A DNA stretch of 64,000 bases from Sycon ciliatum. Taxonomy: Eukaryota; Porifera; Calcarea; Leucosolenida; Sycettidae. The stretch covers positions 3,935,237 to 3,999,236 of the forward strand of contig NC_088651.1 in the NCBI RefSeq assembly GCF_964019385.1, in the 5' to 3' direction. Below are positions 20,514-30,490 of the stretch, in pieces. The translations under genes and the position numbers were made by a program. How positions within the stretch are numbered: the first letter of the stretch is position 1; each line of letters begins with the position of its first letter. The notes beneath the pieces were generated by a model. The model saw only the letters and a list, made by a program, of their open reading frames with translations, had not been told where the DNA came from and did no database searches.

Positions 20514-21116
20514 ACAACAACTAATCCACAAAACAAAGCAGCAAATGACAGACTACGGAGATCTACAGCAGATTACAACCGGACCTATGAATTCACGTTA
20601 CAAATACAAAGGAAACAATCGGAAAGGACGACGACTGACATGAAGGCAACGGCATTCACGGTTGGCGTGAGTGGTGAAGGTGAGACGCAGGACGATGCAA
20701 GTGAGGAGGAGAGTCAAACCGCTGTGGATGACGGAGCAGGTTCTGATTCGGACAGTGAGGGATAAGGTGTGCTGAGTGAGGGTGAGAGTGAGTGTGAGGG
20801 TGTGCGCGTGAGTCGAGATTGTGTGCGTCCGTCTCGTAATAACAAGTCTTCAGTATACAATCATTTGGTTTCTAGTACTGAATGTTGTCGTACTTATTCT
20901 GATTCCTGTTTTTCTGTTTCGTGCCGTGCTCGTCATGGTTATCTTTTGCAGTTACAAGTTTTGGAAGCTGTTTGTCAGCGCATTCATAAGCCGAATTTGT
21001 GTGTCCAGAAAGATAGTGTTATTACCCTAAAATTGTTCAAACGAGAGAGCTTGGAAGCTCAGGGCCCTACGCTTCGCTTTTATGCTTTTTTGCCTAGCTC
21101 ATCGTACATGTTATAA
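20514..21116 (+). pseudogene. PLE-1-type C-terminal fragment fused to another repeat
   Basis: From the linker (CAACAACTAATCCACAAAAC) this follows the PLE-1 C-terminus closely, with a stop at 20763-20765 in the acidic linker. The tail SSVYNHL...LEAVCQRIHKPNLC...LKLFK then runs without the PLE stop into CGAGAGAGCTTGGAAGCTC. That sequence recurs at 29.1 and 30.45 kb. The read-through adds about 24 unrelated residues. It is a dead chimera. Confidence 0.8.
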
Positions 21117-21356
21117 GAACTGATTGAATTGTCTTTTTCCGTTGATTGGCCACATCACTGTATTACAAAAACGTTTCAATCGGTTTGAATATTATGAGTT
21201 AGGCAAAAGTATTTGCAGAATTTATTGCGGATTGTTGTTTCTCTAATAATCATCTACTTTTTTTTGTAAAAAGGCGACGTGGAGACAATAATCTTAATAA
21301 TGCAATGAATATAACTAAATGCGCACTCATATCACAACCATGGGGACGAATCATGT

Positions 21357-21394
21357 ATTCCAGAACGTTTTCTTGTCACAATTATCAATGGAAT
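21357..21394 (-). ncRNA. Hammerhead of PLE-4, covarying core, minus copy
   Basis: Same sequence as 21954-21991 on the opposite strand, in the inverted arm. Confidence 0.6.
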
Positions 21395-21590
21395 TCGTGA
21401 CTAAAGAGAATGATGAAACTACAATAGGATTTATACACTTGCAGTGGAACAGCGAGGATACAAGCATAGTAAGAAAAATAGCACAAACCTAGGAACAATT
21501 TGCACAGGTAATAAACTATAGGTGAGGTGAGAAATGATAGGAAATTCAGCAAGTGCAGTGTGACAATGGACATGCATGTCTAACCCCGTG

Positions 21591-21746
21591 TGTCGTGAAA
21601 GTTATGATGATTCTTGGTTCAGTGTTGTTCGTTCTGCAAGTAGTTTCAAGCAGTTGAAAGTTCTAGAAGCAGTCTACATTCGCATTCGTGATCCAAATCT
21701 TTGTAAACAAAAAGAAAATGTCACCGCACTTACGCTATTCCAGTAA
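21591..21746 (+). CDS. PLE-4 C-terminal nuclease tail
   Basis: 52 codons: CRESYDDSWFSVV, LKVLEAVYIRIRDPNLC, KQKENVTALTLFQ and stop. It matches the PLE GIY-YIG C-terminal block (Glu in LEAV, PNLC). The lineage is distinct from PLE-1/2. It is a fragment only. Confidence 0.75.
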   Translation, partial: CRESYDDSWFSVVRSASSFKQLKVLEAVYIRIRDPNLCKQKENVTALTLFQ

Positions 21747-21953
21747 ATTCGCACTCACACACACTTACACATGCATGTCCATTGTCACACTGCACTTGCT
21801 GAATTTCCTATCATTTCTCACCTCACCTATAGTTTATTACCTGTGCAAATTGTTCCTAGGTTTGTGCTATTTTTCTTACTATGCTTGTATCCTCGCTGTT
21901 CCACTGCAAGTGTATAAATCCTATTGTAGTTTCATCATTCTCTTTAGTCACGA

Positions 21954-21991
21954 ATTCCATTGATAATTGTGACAAGAAAACGTTCTGGAAT
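21954..21991 (+). ncRNA. Hammerhead of PLE-4 with core TTGATAA
   Basis: Stem I ATTCCA/TGGAAT (6 bp), stem II TTG-TGA-CAA (3 bp), GAAA, palindrome ACGT, cleavage triplet TTC. The core reads TTGATAA instead of CTGATGA: C3 is U and G8 is A. In known hammerhead structures C3 pairs with G8, so the double change keeps a Watson-Crick pair. Activity is unproven. Confidence 0.6.
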
Positions 21992-22904
21992 ACATGATTC
22001 GTCCCCATGGTTGTGATATGAGTGCGCATTTAGTTATATTCATTACTTTTGTTTTGCTCCTTCTTTAATTTTTATCTCCTTGTATTGTAAATCAACAAAT
22101 TTTCGATGAGAAATAGAAACCTCTCGATTAGGGAGGTTAAGATGCACGTTATTTCCGACGTGACGCGCAGTTTCACGTCAAATTTGAAATCGATCGGTAT
22201 TTTTGCTCTCACATGCATCCATTGCTCAATCATGCATCATTTGCTTATATGACAAACGTTGGCCTGCGATTTACTTTGGCCGGTTGGTACCAAGCGGCGA
22301 AATCAGCGAAATTAAATCGCCAGCGAACATTAGTTGATTTTAATACAGGAACCGGATTCTCTGGCCTTTTGGTAGTAATACATGTACATTGACCTGTTGA
22401 GCCAATGACGACGCCGAATGCATGGTTGCCTGTGGAGCACATTACATAACTTTACAGTCTCCTAAAATACGTATCCTGTCCGACGGCAAAAGAGGCTGCA
22501 GATTTAGTTTTTCTGCGCCAGAACCTATGGTGATGGATATAAAGGCACACATGCAAGAAAATACAGCCAAGGGGGGGGGGCTTTTTCTTCCTTTTTTATG
22601 TTGGCTTCAAAATTGTTGGATTTATCAGCACACCTACATTTACATGTACATGACTGTATATGTATACAATGTACATGTACAGTAGTTGTACATGATTGTA
22701 CAGTAATCATCATACATGTACATGTCTCTGGCCCTGTAGATGGCTCAAAAAGGCATATTTTTCAATTGATTTTCCTTGCATATTGAATTTTTAGTTCCTT
22801 TCAACTGCAATATGAAAATAAAGTACACATTGACATAGAGCAAGAAAAGAGCTTCATTTTGATATGCATCTCATACTATACAAAATATGGGTTCACATAC
22901 ATTC

Positions 22905-22998
22905 AAATGGGACTTCGGTTATAAGGACACTTCGCGAATAAGGACACTTTTCTGATGCCCCGCCGAATGTCGTTATTGGCGAAGTTGACTGTATCTAG
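22905..22998. repeat. Tigger/pogo-like terminal fragment
   Basis: Contains CTTCGGTTATAAGGACAC, GCGAATAAGGACAC and TTGGCGAAGTTGACTGTA. This style is typical of pogo/Tigger-type MITE termini (TACAGTCAACTTCGCC when reversed). No transposase. Confidence 0.45.
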
Positions 22999-23754
22999 TA
23001 ACATAGCTTGAACACAAAGCCAGATTCACTCAGCAGACCATTCAATGCTGTTGGCGTATCTTCACTCTTCAGCCTACACAATGGTTTTGATGAATGATTG
23101 TATAGTCGATGTGAACTCCATCGCAGCCATCTTGAATTTTCGTTTCCTGCAAAGAACAATTTTGAATTTATTAGCCTCGCAGGTCCTCGTCCAGAAGTTG
23201 CATTTTCATGTTGGACGATAGACCACTAACGTTAAACGAACATGCAACTGGACTTTGCTCCCTACAGCTCCCGAAAGCCCTCTGTGCAGATGTTTTTGCG
23301 TTGTGTTTCTTCCTTTTCTTCTTTCCTTTTTCCTCCTTTTGGTGGTCGCATTCTCGCAGATCCAGTGCCTGCAAGCTGCTCTGCTTGGCAGCAGCTCCGA
23401 TTTACCTTGTCCGTCTACCCCCTCCCCCTTGCAAGCAACGTAGCTGCTGAATCATTGGCACAGCTTCCTAAACTAATCTGGTAGTGACTCACTCACCCTC
23501 CCTCGCTCACCCCCCCCCCCCAACTAAATCTCTCTGCTTTTTTCTCCGTGTCTTTCTCTCTCCATCATGCTCTAGCTTTCAGGCTCTCACTCTTCCATAC
23601 ACAGTTGATCTTCTCTCCCCTCCCCCATGGTGCATGCTATGCGCGTTGATTTCGAGACCACGGGTCAGGGGAGGGTACTTCACCTCATGGGCATAGCTTT
23701 ATAGCGCCTAAATGCCCTGTGTAGTCCCCTATGTTTTCTTCTTGTTCTTGTTAT

Positions 23755-23883
23755 TCTCGTCGTTGTTGTTGTTGTTGTCGTCGTCGTCGTCGTCGTCGTT
23801 GTCAGTCGTTTTTGTTGTCGTCGTGGTCGTCGTTGTTGTCGTCGTCGTCGTCGTTGTTGTTGTATTTTTTGTTGTTGTCTGTC

Positions 23884-23914
<31 letters not shown>

Positions 23915-23915
23915 C
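23755..23915. repeat. GTC/GTT triplet microsatellite
   Basis: Imperfect GTC, GTT and CGT triplets. The poly-Val, Asp and Thr frames across it are artefacts. Confidence 0.9.
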
Positions 23916-25004
23916 TTTCCATTGTATACATTCAGGCAAGTGCACTTTTCTAAAGAAATGAACAAAAACACTAAAAACAGACCATACTGGTTGGCGCAAT
24001 AGAGATAATATATCAGTTGGAGGACTCCAGAGGAGTCAGCCGGCTGTCAGTTCCTCATTTTACCCAGGGACTACACTAATAATATCATCAAAACATGAAA
24101 ACAACCTAAAAGTAGAATCCCTAAGAAAGTGGTTGACATCACGCAACTGCAACATAAAGTAAAATCCCACATCCCAAATGATAGATTCTCGATATTCTAA
24201 AGTCAGATTCCCTTTCCCTCCTGGTACATGTCCAAAGCGGCATGTTAAAAGCGGTAAGGCAGTTTTAAAGCTTGACAATTTTATGTGTGATTGGTGTACA
24301 CCGCAACCAAAAATGCTTAGGAGTGCAATTTCAAATTTGGACTTCAAGAAGAATTTTAGAATTAGGAAATTAGAGGCCACATGCCACGTACTGCTCTTTT
24401 CTCTCTGAAACTCAACACTTGCAAGCCAGATATGAAAGAAAGAAAAAAAAATCATAAATGCTTAGGAGTGCGTAGTAGGTAAAGTTTAGTTTTTCAGCAC
24501 ACGTCGGGTTAGTTGTCTTGGCATGCTGGAACCGCACACAAACATTGGAATATGTAGCATGTGGTTGGCTCGTGCAACGTTCTGTGAGTATTTGGCATAT
24601 CAGGTACCCATTAGGCTCGTATTGCCAGCTACACATGTACATATACTATGAAAACTATGTATATGTACTATGCAGACGTGCAAACGGATACAAAAGGTCC
24701 GCTAGTGACCGTGTAGGCTTTGTCGAGTGCAATGAGTTTTCCGGGCTATGATTGGCGATCTCTCTTTCATGCCGAAGGTGAGTTTCCTTGAACAAGCTAG
24801 CAGGACCTCCAGGAAGAGGTGGTCATTCGCCCTGTTCCTTTTTAAAGCTTCAACTGGTAGGTTTTGAGTCCGTTAAAATGTGAAAAGTCATACTTTTCTC
24901 TTCATTCTCGTCTTCTTGCAGGCTCTTCTTCTTCCTTCTTTCCCTGAGCTCTTAACATCATCCTTTCTTCCGTGAAATATTCAACACGTCACAAAGCGGT
25001 CAAG

Positions 25005-28000
25005 ATGGCTTGCAGCAGTGTCCCCGTTCAGGAATTGCCAGAAAGTTTGTTCGGCCAGGAGGTTTATTACCACGAGACGGGCCTCCTCGACGACTCCATC
25101 ACCATTGAACGTCATGTTGTGGGTGATGGGACCTTCGCAGAGGTCCGAACAACGTACCTGCCTGGGGCAGATGGCGTAAGTTGAGGATCTATAGCATGTG
25201 CTTAACGTGAACACACTTGTTTCTCTCCTATTTATAGGAGCATCCCTATTTGCACAATGCGAGGGGATTTGGGCTGGTCTAGCACAGTGTACAATCTATG
25301 TATCCGACTATTACACAATATGAAACCCCAGAGTTCGTTTAGTATTCGTAGAGCATAAGACCTCGGTTTCGATTGATTATCGGGCACAGCGTTTAGTGTA
25401 GAATATACATTTACCTATCATTACATATACGTGTCTTCACCGATCGTTACATTCACCTTTTATAATTATTGCTCAAAGAAGGCGAGATCTGCCGTCATTG
25501 CTAAACACACAAGGTCAAGAAAAGTCTTAGCGTTTTCTCGTGATTTTTCACCATTAATCATGATGGGTCTGTTTGGGGATGCGTTTTTCCAGGTTGTCGC
25601 TAAGCAGATTAAGAAGCGGGATGGAATTCTCCACATGGTCAGGGCTGAGGCTGAAGTCTGTCTGCAACTCCGGCACCCTAACATCGCGGCGTGTTTCGGA
25701 GCTGCGCACACTAGCAGCTATGCATTTTTGTTTTTCGACCAGATCAACGGCCGTCCACTCTCTCAATGGACACATGACTTCAAGGCCCATTACAGGCGTA
25801 GTCCCGGCGAAGAGGATATCCGTCCGTTCTATTGGCAGGTTCTACACGCCCTGCACTACCTTCAGACGGGATATCTGGTTCATGCGTAAGTACCTATAAG
25901 AATGCTTTTTAAAAAAGCGCGACTCATGGTGGTGACAGTAATTGTATTGTTCAGGCTCTTCCCATTTGTGTCCTTCCCTCCAACCAGTGAACATCTTGCA
26001 GTAGGTAACGAAAACGAATTTCCAAAATTCAATGTTATCTCTTTTGGGGGAGAGTTTTTAGATGCTTCCTTTAGAAAATATGTGTACGTAGAGAAAGCCT
26101 AGTTACTTCTACGTGTGGACCACAGAAATCAATAATCATATATATTGTTGAGCGGAGAGTAGCAGGCTTTTTGCGCGGCCTGCAACATCATGGTTGTAGG
26201 GGTAAACGTTTTAGGGTAACACAGTTCTTAAGTTGTTTGCTAACTACTATCTGCGCAAACTCTTCGCCATGAATTTTTTAAGCCTTTTCCAGGCGACTCT
26301 GCCATGGTTGCTATGCATTCGTTTGCACATGGATTGATCTATGCGTAAGTAATAAACATACATACTATCTTTATTTTTTTCATAGCGATCTGCATGATGA
26401 GAACGTGATGATCACGGACAACAACGAGAAAGCCATCCTCATAGATTTTGGTTGGGTGCAGACCTTCCGCGAGGGAAAGCCAGGTATGAACCGGCCAAGC
26501 AGCTACGCGTACCCGCCGGAGATGGTCGACCAGCAGCTTGGTATCGACCACAAATGCGACGTTTTTTTCTGGTGAGTAACGAAGCGTGGAAAATTAATTC
26601 TGCTACATATTCTTCTATATACTTGTCTGGCCAAATGCTTGGGAGATGGGCTACTGGTATACATGCATGTGGAAATGTCGGCAGTCCAGGCAAGGCCTGT
26701 TTCACTCTGCTAGTAGTCGTTGAGATGGGCTACTGGTATACATGCATGTGGGAATGTCGGCAGTGCACGCAAGGCCTGTTTCACTCTGCTAATAGTCGTT
26801 GTAAAAAGTTGTCCTGATTCCATGGACAACCCTTTTTAAGCTGGGCCACGACGAACAAGCTCTAGTCATTTCATTTCGATCCCAAAGTCAATCTCCATGG
26901 AACTTTATGCTATTGTCGTGTGACTGCTTACTCTCTCACAGTGCCAGCATGTTCTACACAGTTTTATTCGACGAAGGTCCGTTTGGCGTAGTTGAAGGCG
27001 TTGACATACCAGATCAACTCAAGATCGTTCGGGCTGGTATGTGCGTGAAGCCATGCACAGCGTCGTCAGAGCCGCTCCAAGATCTGCTGCATCGCTGCCT
27101 CGCGTACGATGCAAACGACAGACCATGCGCCGCGGAGGCTCTGCTTTTCCAGTGGTTCGCTGGCTCAAATTTCACCAGGCCAGAGCTCAGACAGTACACG
27201 CAATACATACCGCCACTTAATCCTGCGCAGCTGGATCGCACCATTGTTGAGAAGATCCGTAGGGCGTGGGGATCAAAACCAGATCAAGTAGTCCACAATA
27301 TACTATTGTAAGTAAATGGAATCAAAAAGATTATCTAGTAACATAGCTTGCAAAGGCATGCATGTTATCAACCATCTGCTGAAGACTTATTATGCCAAAT
27401 TCCGTTGGATTATGTAGGTGAAATACGAACTCGTTAACACGTTTTGACTGAGATTTGAAATTTTCATTAGTTTTACAGAATGTTATCCGATACCAACGCA
27501 TATGGCCGATTGGTTAGCAGGCTTGCCTGCGAATCTTGAGGTCCCGAGTTCAAGACCCGCGCTGGTAGCAGGGAGCGTGTAAAAAAACTTTTTAGGCGTG
27601 GTGAACTGCGCCGACACCCACGGTCAACTGGGTACTCACAGCTCGGAGTGAGAATAACAAGGATGCAGTTTACAGGGTTATGGGCCGTTACACGCCCGAT
27701 TGGTTGAGAGACTAACCTCCTCTCCCCTGACTCACTTGTGAGGTCTGCATTCGCCACTAAGGTTAATAGGCATAGTGGTGGCCTGCGGATGCGAAGGCTA
27801 GTTTGTGTGTTTCTGAACATTCAAGCGATGCCAACGCGGATCCCGCGAATATTATTAATTTTTATCCGATACCTCCATATACTAGTAATCGCAAACCTCA
27901 CCCAGGGCGATCATTATTATAATGACTACAGTATGGAGCCAATTCTAGACCAAATGATATGAAATGTGTAACGCTAAGCTGACGCGATTCGTGCTGTATG

Positions 28001-28106
28001 TTTTTATTTGCACAGCGAAAAGAACGGAGCAATGGCGATTGCATACCAGGCCGGGCTGTTCTCGGCTGGGCAATTCTTCGCACCGGAGGCAACACCGACG
28101 AAGTAG
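25005..28106 (+). CDS. Protein kinase gene 1 (five exons, complete)
   Basis: Exons: 25005-25175, 25593-25885, 26386-26571, 26942-27307, 28016-28106. All junctions are GT/AG and phases agree, giving 368 residues. Start ATGGCTTGCAGC. Gly-loop GDGTFAEV; lysine in VVAKQIKK; alphaC region with RAEAEVCLQLRHPNI; catalytic loop HADLHDENVMI (Asp and Asn kept, HRD Arg is Ala); DFG in IDFGWV; PPE in YAYPPEM; then KCDVFFCASMFY and lobe helices (DLLHRCLAYDANDRP). The tail ends VVHNILFEKNGAMAIAYQAG, possibly UBA-like. Introns are large and repeat-filled. The intron 1 end is phase 0 after the Gly-loop; intron 2 splits the HRD Arg codon. It is the only plus-strand member with all exons visible. The kinase subfamily is not recognised; substrate unknown. 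Confidence 0.85.
26293..26344 (+). other. Possible extra or relict exon in kinase gene 1 intron 2
   Basis: A 52-nt segment with a good acceptor (CCTTTTCCAG) and donor (ATGC then GTAAGT), the same donor context as exon 2. It reads MVAMHSFAHGLIYA, resembling the end of exon 2 (LHALHYLQTGYLVHA). It could be an exon-2 duplicate remnant or an alternative exon. Its length (52) would only fit if spliced in a non-standard way. Confidence 0.35.
26645..26802 (+). repeat. 79-bp tandem duplication in kinase gene 1 intron 3
   Basis: Two copies of a segment with GATGGGCTACTGGTATACAT and CAAGGCCTGTTTCACTCTGC, offset 79 bp, close to identical. Confidence 0.88.
27485..27850 (+). repeat. tRNA-derived SINE, family 1
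   Basis: Head with A-box-like TGGCCGATTGGTTAGC (about 27500) and B-box-like GAGTTCAAGACC (about 27547) at tRNA spacing. The body includes ACCCACGGTCAACTGGGTAC and GGATGCAGTTTACAGGG. A second, truncated copy lies inverted at 39596-39755. It sits in intron 4 of kinase gene 1. The central motif CCCACRGTCAACTGGG is shared with SINE family 2, suggesting a conserved central domain. Confidence 0.75.
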
Positions 28107-28867
28107 ATTATATTCAGCATCGAATCCATACTGATTTACTAATAAACAATAAACAAAAAAGCCAATTTGCTGTACTTTCCAGGGCAGCGCAAGGGCAGCG
28201 CAGCCCAGCGCAAGGTTCAATGAGCGCGAAAAAGAAATGTTATTCCCGTAGCTATGCAGAAGACGTTACTGAAGTAACATCTGGCGCTAGCCAGGGTCCA
28301 CACGGCTTTAATTCTCGTAGTTATGCCCAGCAAAGACAGCTGGCTACTATATGTTTGTTTGTTTGTGCCATCGACATGCCTGGCGCTATCCCCTACCTGT
28401 CCCGTAGCATCAAGAGTACGGTACCATCAAGAGAATGAGTATATATGTGAAGTGTATCGGGGGAATGCATTCAGTGCAGTAACATTTTGTGTGGATTTGT
28501 GTGCGAGGCCGAGAACCCACTAGCAGGCTGGCTGGTCCGCCTGTCGACCAGCCCGGGGATCACATGTAGGCTGATAGCATAATAATTATAACGTATCAGA
28601 TTGAGTAATTATAACGTATATACAGTCATGTAGATCTATAGCAGGGAGTCATATTATGTAAACGACTCCCAGCTGTATGGGGAGATTTTCTGAAAAAAAA
28701 TACGAAGTAGGAGACGAGTGAATGCAATCAGAAAATCTCCCCATACAGCAGGGAGTCATATTATGTAAACGACTCCCTGCTGTATGGGGAGATTTTCTGA
28801 AAAAAATACGAAGTAGGGAGACGATTAAATGCAATCAGAATGGATGTTAGTTGCCGTCAGTATAATA

Positions 28868-28985
28868 AGAAGAAGAAGAACGCCCGTGATCGGCAGAGTC
28901 AGCGCCGGTCCCAAGAAACGTCAGGACAGACATCCCGTCGACTCCAGAACGCCCGTGATCGGCAGAGTCAGCGCCGGTCCCATAG
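28868..28985 (+). repeat. 69-bp minisatellite, short array
   Basis: Two units centred on GATCGGCAGAGTCAGCGCCG at 28896 and 28965, offset 69 bp. Confidence 0.9.
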
Positions 28986-29689
28986 CTATGCAGAAGGCGT
29001 TACTTGTACTTCAGTATCTCATTGAAACGTTTTTGCAATACAATGATGTAGCTAATCAAAGGAAAAAGCATTTCCATCAGTTCTAACAACATGCACAATG
29101 AGCTAGGCAACAAAGCATAGCGCAGGGCCCTGAGCTTCCAAGCTCTCTCGTTTGGTATTTGTGTGTTTGTGTCACACCTGGCGCTATCCCGTATCTGTCC
29201 CGTACGGTGCCATACTAGCAAAGACAACTAGTTGGCCACAATATTTTTGTTTGTTTGTGCCATTGGCATGCCTGGCGCTATCCTAGATCCTGTACCTGTC
29301 CCGTACCATCAAGAGTACGGTACCATCAAGAGAATGAGTATATATGCGAAGTGTATCGGAGGAATGCATTCAGGCCGATATTGCAGTAACATTTTGTGTG
29401 GATTTGTGGGCTAGGCCGAGATCCCACTAGCAGGCTGGTTGGGCCGCCTGTCGACCAGCTCGGGAATCGCATGTAGGCCGATAGCATACTAATTATAACA
29501 TATATCGATGTATAGCAGGGAGTAGTATTATGTAAACGACTCCCTGATGTATAGGGAAATTTTCTGGAAAGAAATACGAAGTAGGGAGACGAGGAAATGC
29601 AATTAGAATGGATGTTAGTTGCCGAATAGGTGACAGAATGCGTTAGCAAAAACATAGTTTGGAGGAGAGATCCCGTTGTCTCCAAAATA

Positions 29690-29930
29690 ATCCTGAACGG
29701 GCGAGTCAGCGCCGGTCACAGGAAACGTCGGAAGAGAGATTCCGTTGACTCCAGGACGTCCGTGATCGGCAGAGTCAGCGCCGGTCACAGGAAACGTCGG
29801 AAGAGAGATCCCGCCGACTCCAGAACATTAGTGATCGGCAGAGTCAGAACCGGTCACCGGAAACAGCAGGACAGACATCCCGTCGACTCGAGAACGCCCG
29901 TGATCAGCAGAGTTAGCGCCGGTCACTAGA
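29690..29930 (+). repeat. 69-bp minisatellite, long array
   Basis: Four units (GAGTCAGCGCCGGTC or variants at 29703, 29772, 29841, 29910), a constant 69-bp period, and a few substitutions per unit. The period is a multiple of three, so an open frame persists, but codon content gives no sign of coding selection. A related half unit occurs at about 30105-30170. Confidence 0.9.
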
Positions 29931-29932
29931 GG

Positions 29933-30097
29933 TGTGCGGATAATGCTGAAAAAGGTGGCAGTGAAATTGGCAGAACCATACCAACCTTATGGCGGGCAAT
30001 TCCTCGAATTCTACTCCATTTCTTTATCCACATACCAAACATGCATGAAACGTACCAGAAAAGTACCAAATTTTTCTCCCGGCATTATCCGCATGTG
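29933..30097. repeat. Short MITE with inverted ends
   Basis: Ends TGCGGATAATGC and GCATTATCCGCA are inverted repeats about 160 bp apart. The interior (GGCAGAACCATACCAACC, CTTATGGCGGGCAATTCCTC, CCACATACCAAACATGC) recurs at 58990-59180. It interrupts the minisatellite. Confidence 0.75.
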
Positions 30098-30490
30098 CCT
30101 ACTGGTCACAGGAAACGTCAGGACAGACATTCCGTCGACTCCAGAACGCCTGTGATCGGCAGAAACGAGACAGGTACGGGATAGCGCCGGGCATGCCGAT
30201 GGCACAAACAAACAAAAATATTGTGGCCATCTGTTTGTGGCCAGCTAGCTGTCTTTGATGGTCCGGTACGGTACGGGACAAATACGGGATAGCGCCAGGC
30301 GTGACACAAAAAAATAATAAATAAACACCAAAATATTAATCCCATAGCTAGCTATACAACAGACGTTACTTCAGTATCGTTTGGCGCTAGCCAGGGTCCA
30401 CACAGCTTTGACACGTCACATGCATGATGAGCAAGCAAAAAAGCATAGCGTAGGGCCCTGAGCTGCCAAGCTCTCTCGTTGTACTAGGAT

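Larger units (their letters stand above)
21270..22045. mobile_element. PLE-4 remnant: inverted pair of 3' ends
   Basis: The left half (21290-21575, minus) and the right half (about 21747-22045, plus) are inverted copies of one PLE 3' UTR. They enclose a small coding remnant (21591-21746). The left half starts with the tandem-junction box GGCGACGTGGAGACAA (21273-21288). Both halves carry the same hammerhead. Confidence 0.8.
22060..24960. other. Intergenic region upstream of kinase gene 1
   Basis: No supported gene. Contents: a G-run at about 22571-22580, a TACATGTA-rich stretch (22635-22725), a Tigger-like fragment (22905-22998), pyrimidine-rich sequence (23290-23620), GTC/GTT triplet repeats (23755-23915) and a short repeated motif AAATGCTTAGGAGTGC (about 24312 and 24457). 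A segment near 23000-23100 resembles 31050-31130. Confidence 0.5.
28107..30490. repeat. Mosaic of foldback elements and minisatellites
   Basis: No gene seen. Three copies of a block containing CCATAGCTATGCAGAAG or similar followed by GGCGCTAGCCAGGGTCCAC (near 28247, 28981, 30342). Two direct copies of a segment with ATCAAGAGAATGAGTATATA and CTGTCGACCAGC (28420-28600, 29325-29500). A hairpin with GACTCCCTGCTGTATGGGGA arms (28640-28840, again 29509-29625). The sequence CAGGGCCCTGAGCTTCC, AAGCTCTCTCG at 29128-29152 and 30449-30481. GTTTGTTTGTGCCAT blocks occur in both orientations. It looks like a composite foldback transposon with internal duplications; no transposase. Confidence 0.6.

Noticed and set aside
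24972-25004. Earlier start for kinase gene 1
   Set aside because: The upstream codon is GTG, not ATG. The first ATG is at 25005, and its N-terminus length matches the paralogues.
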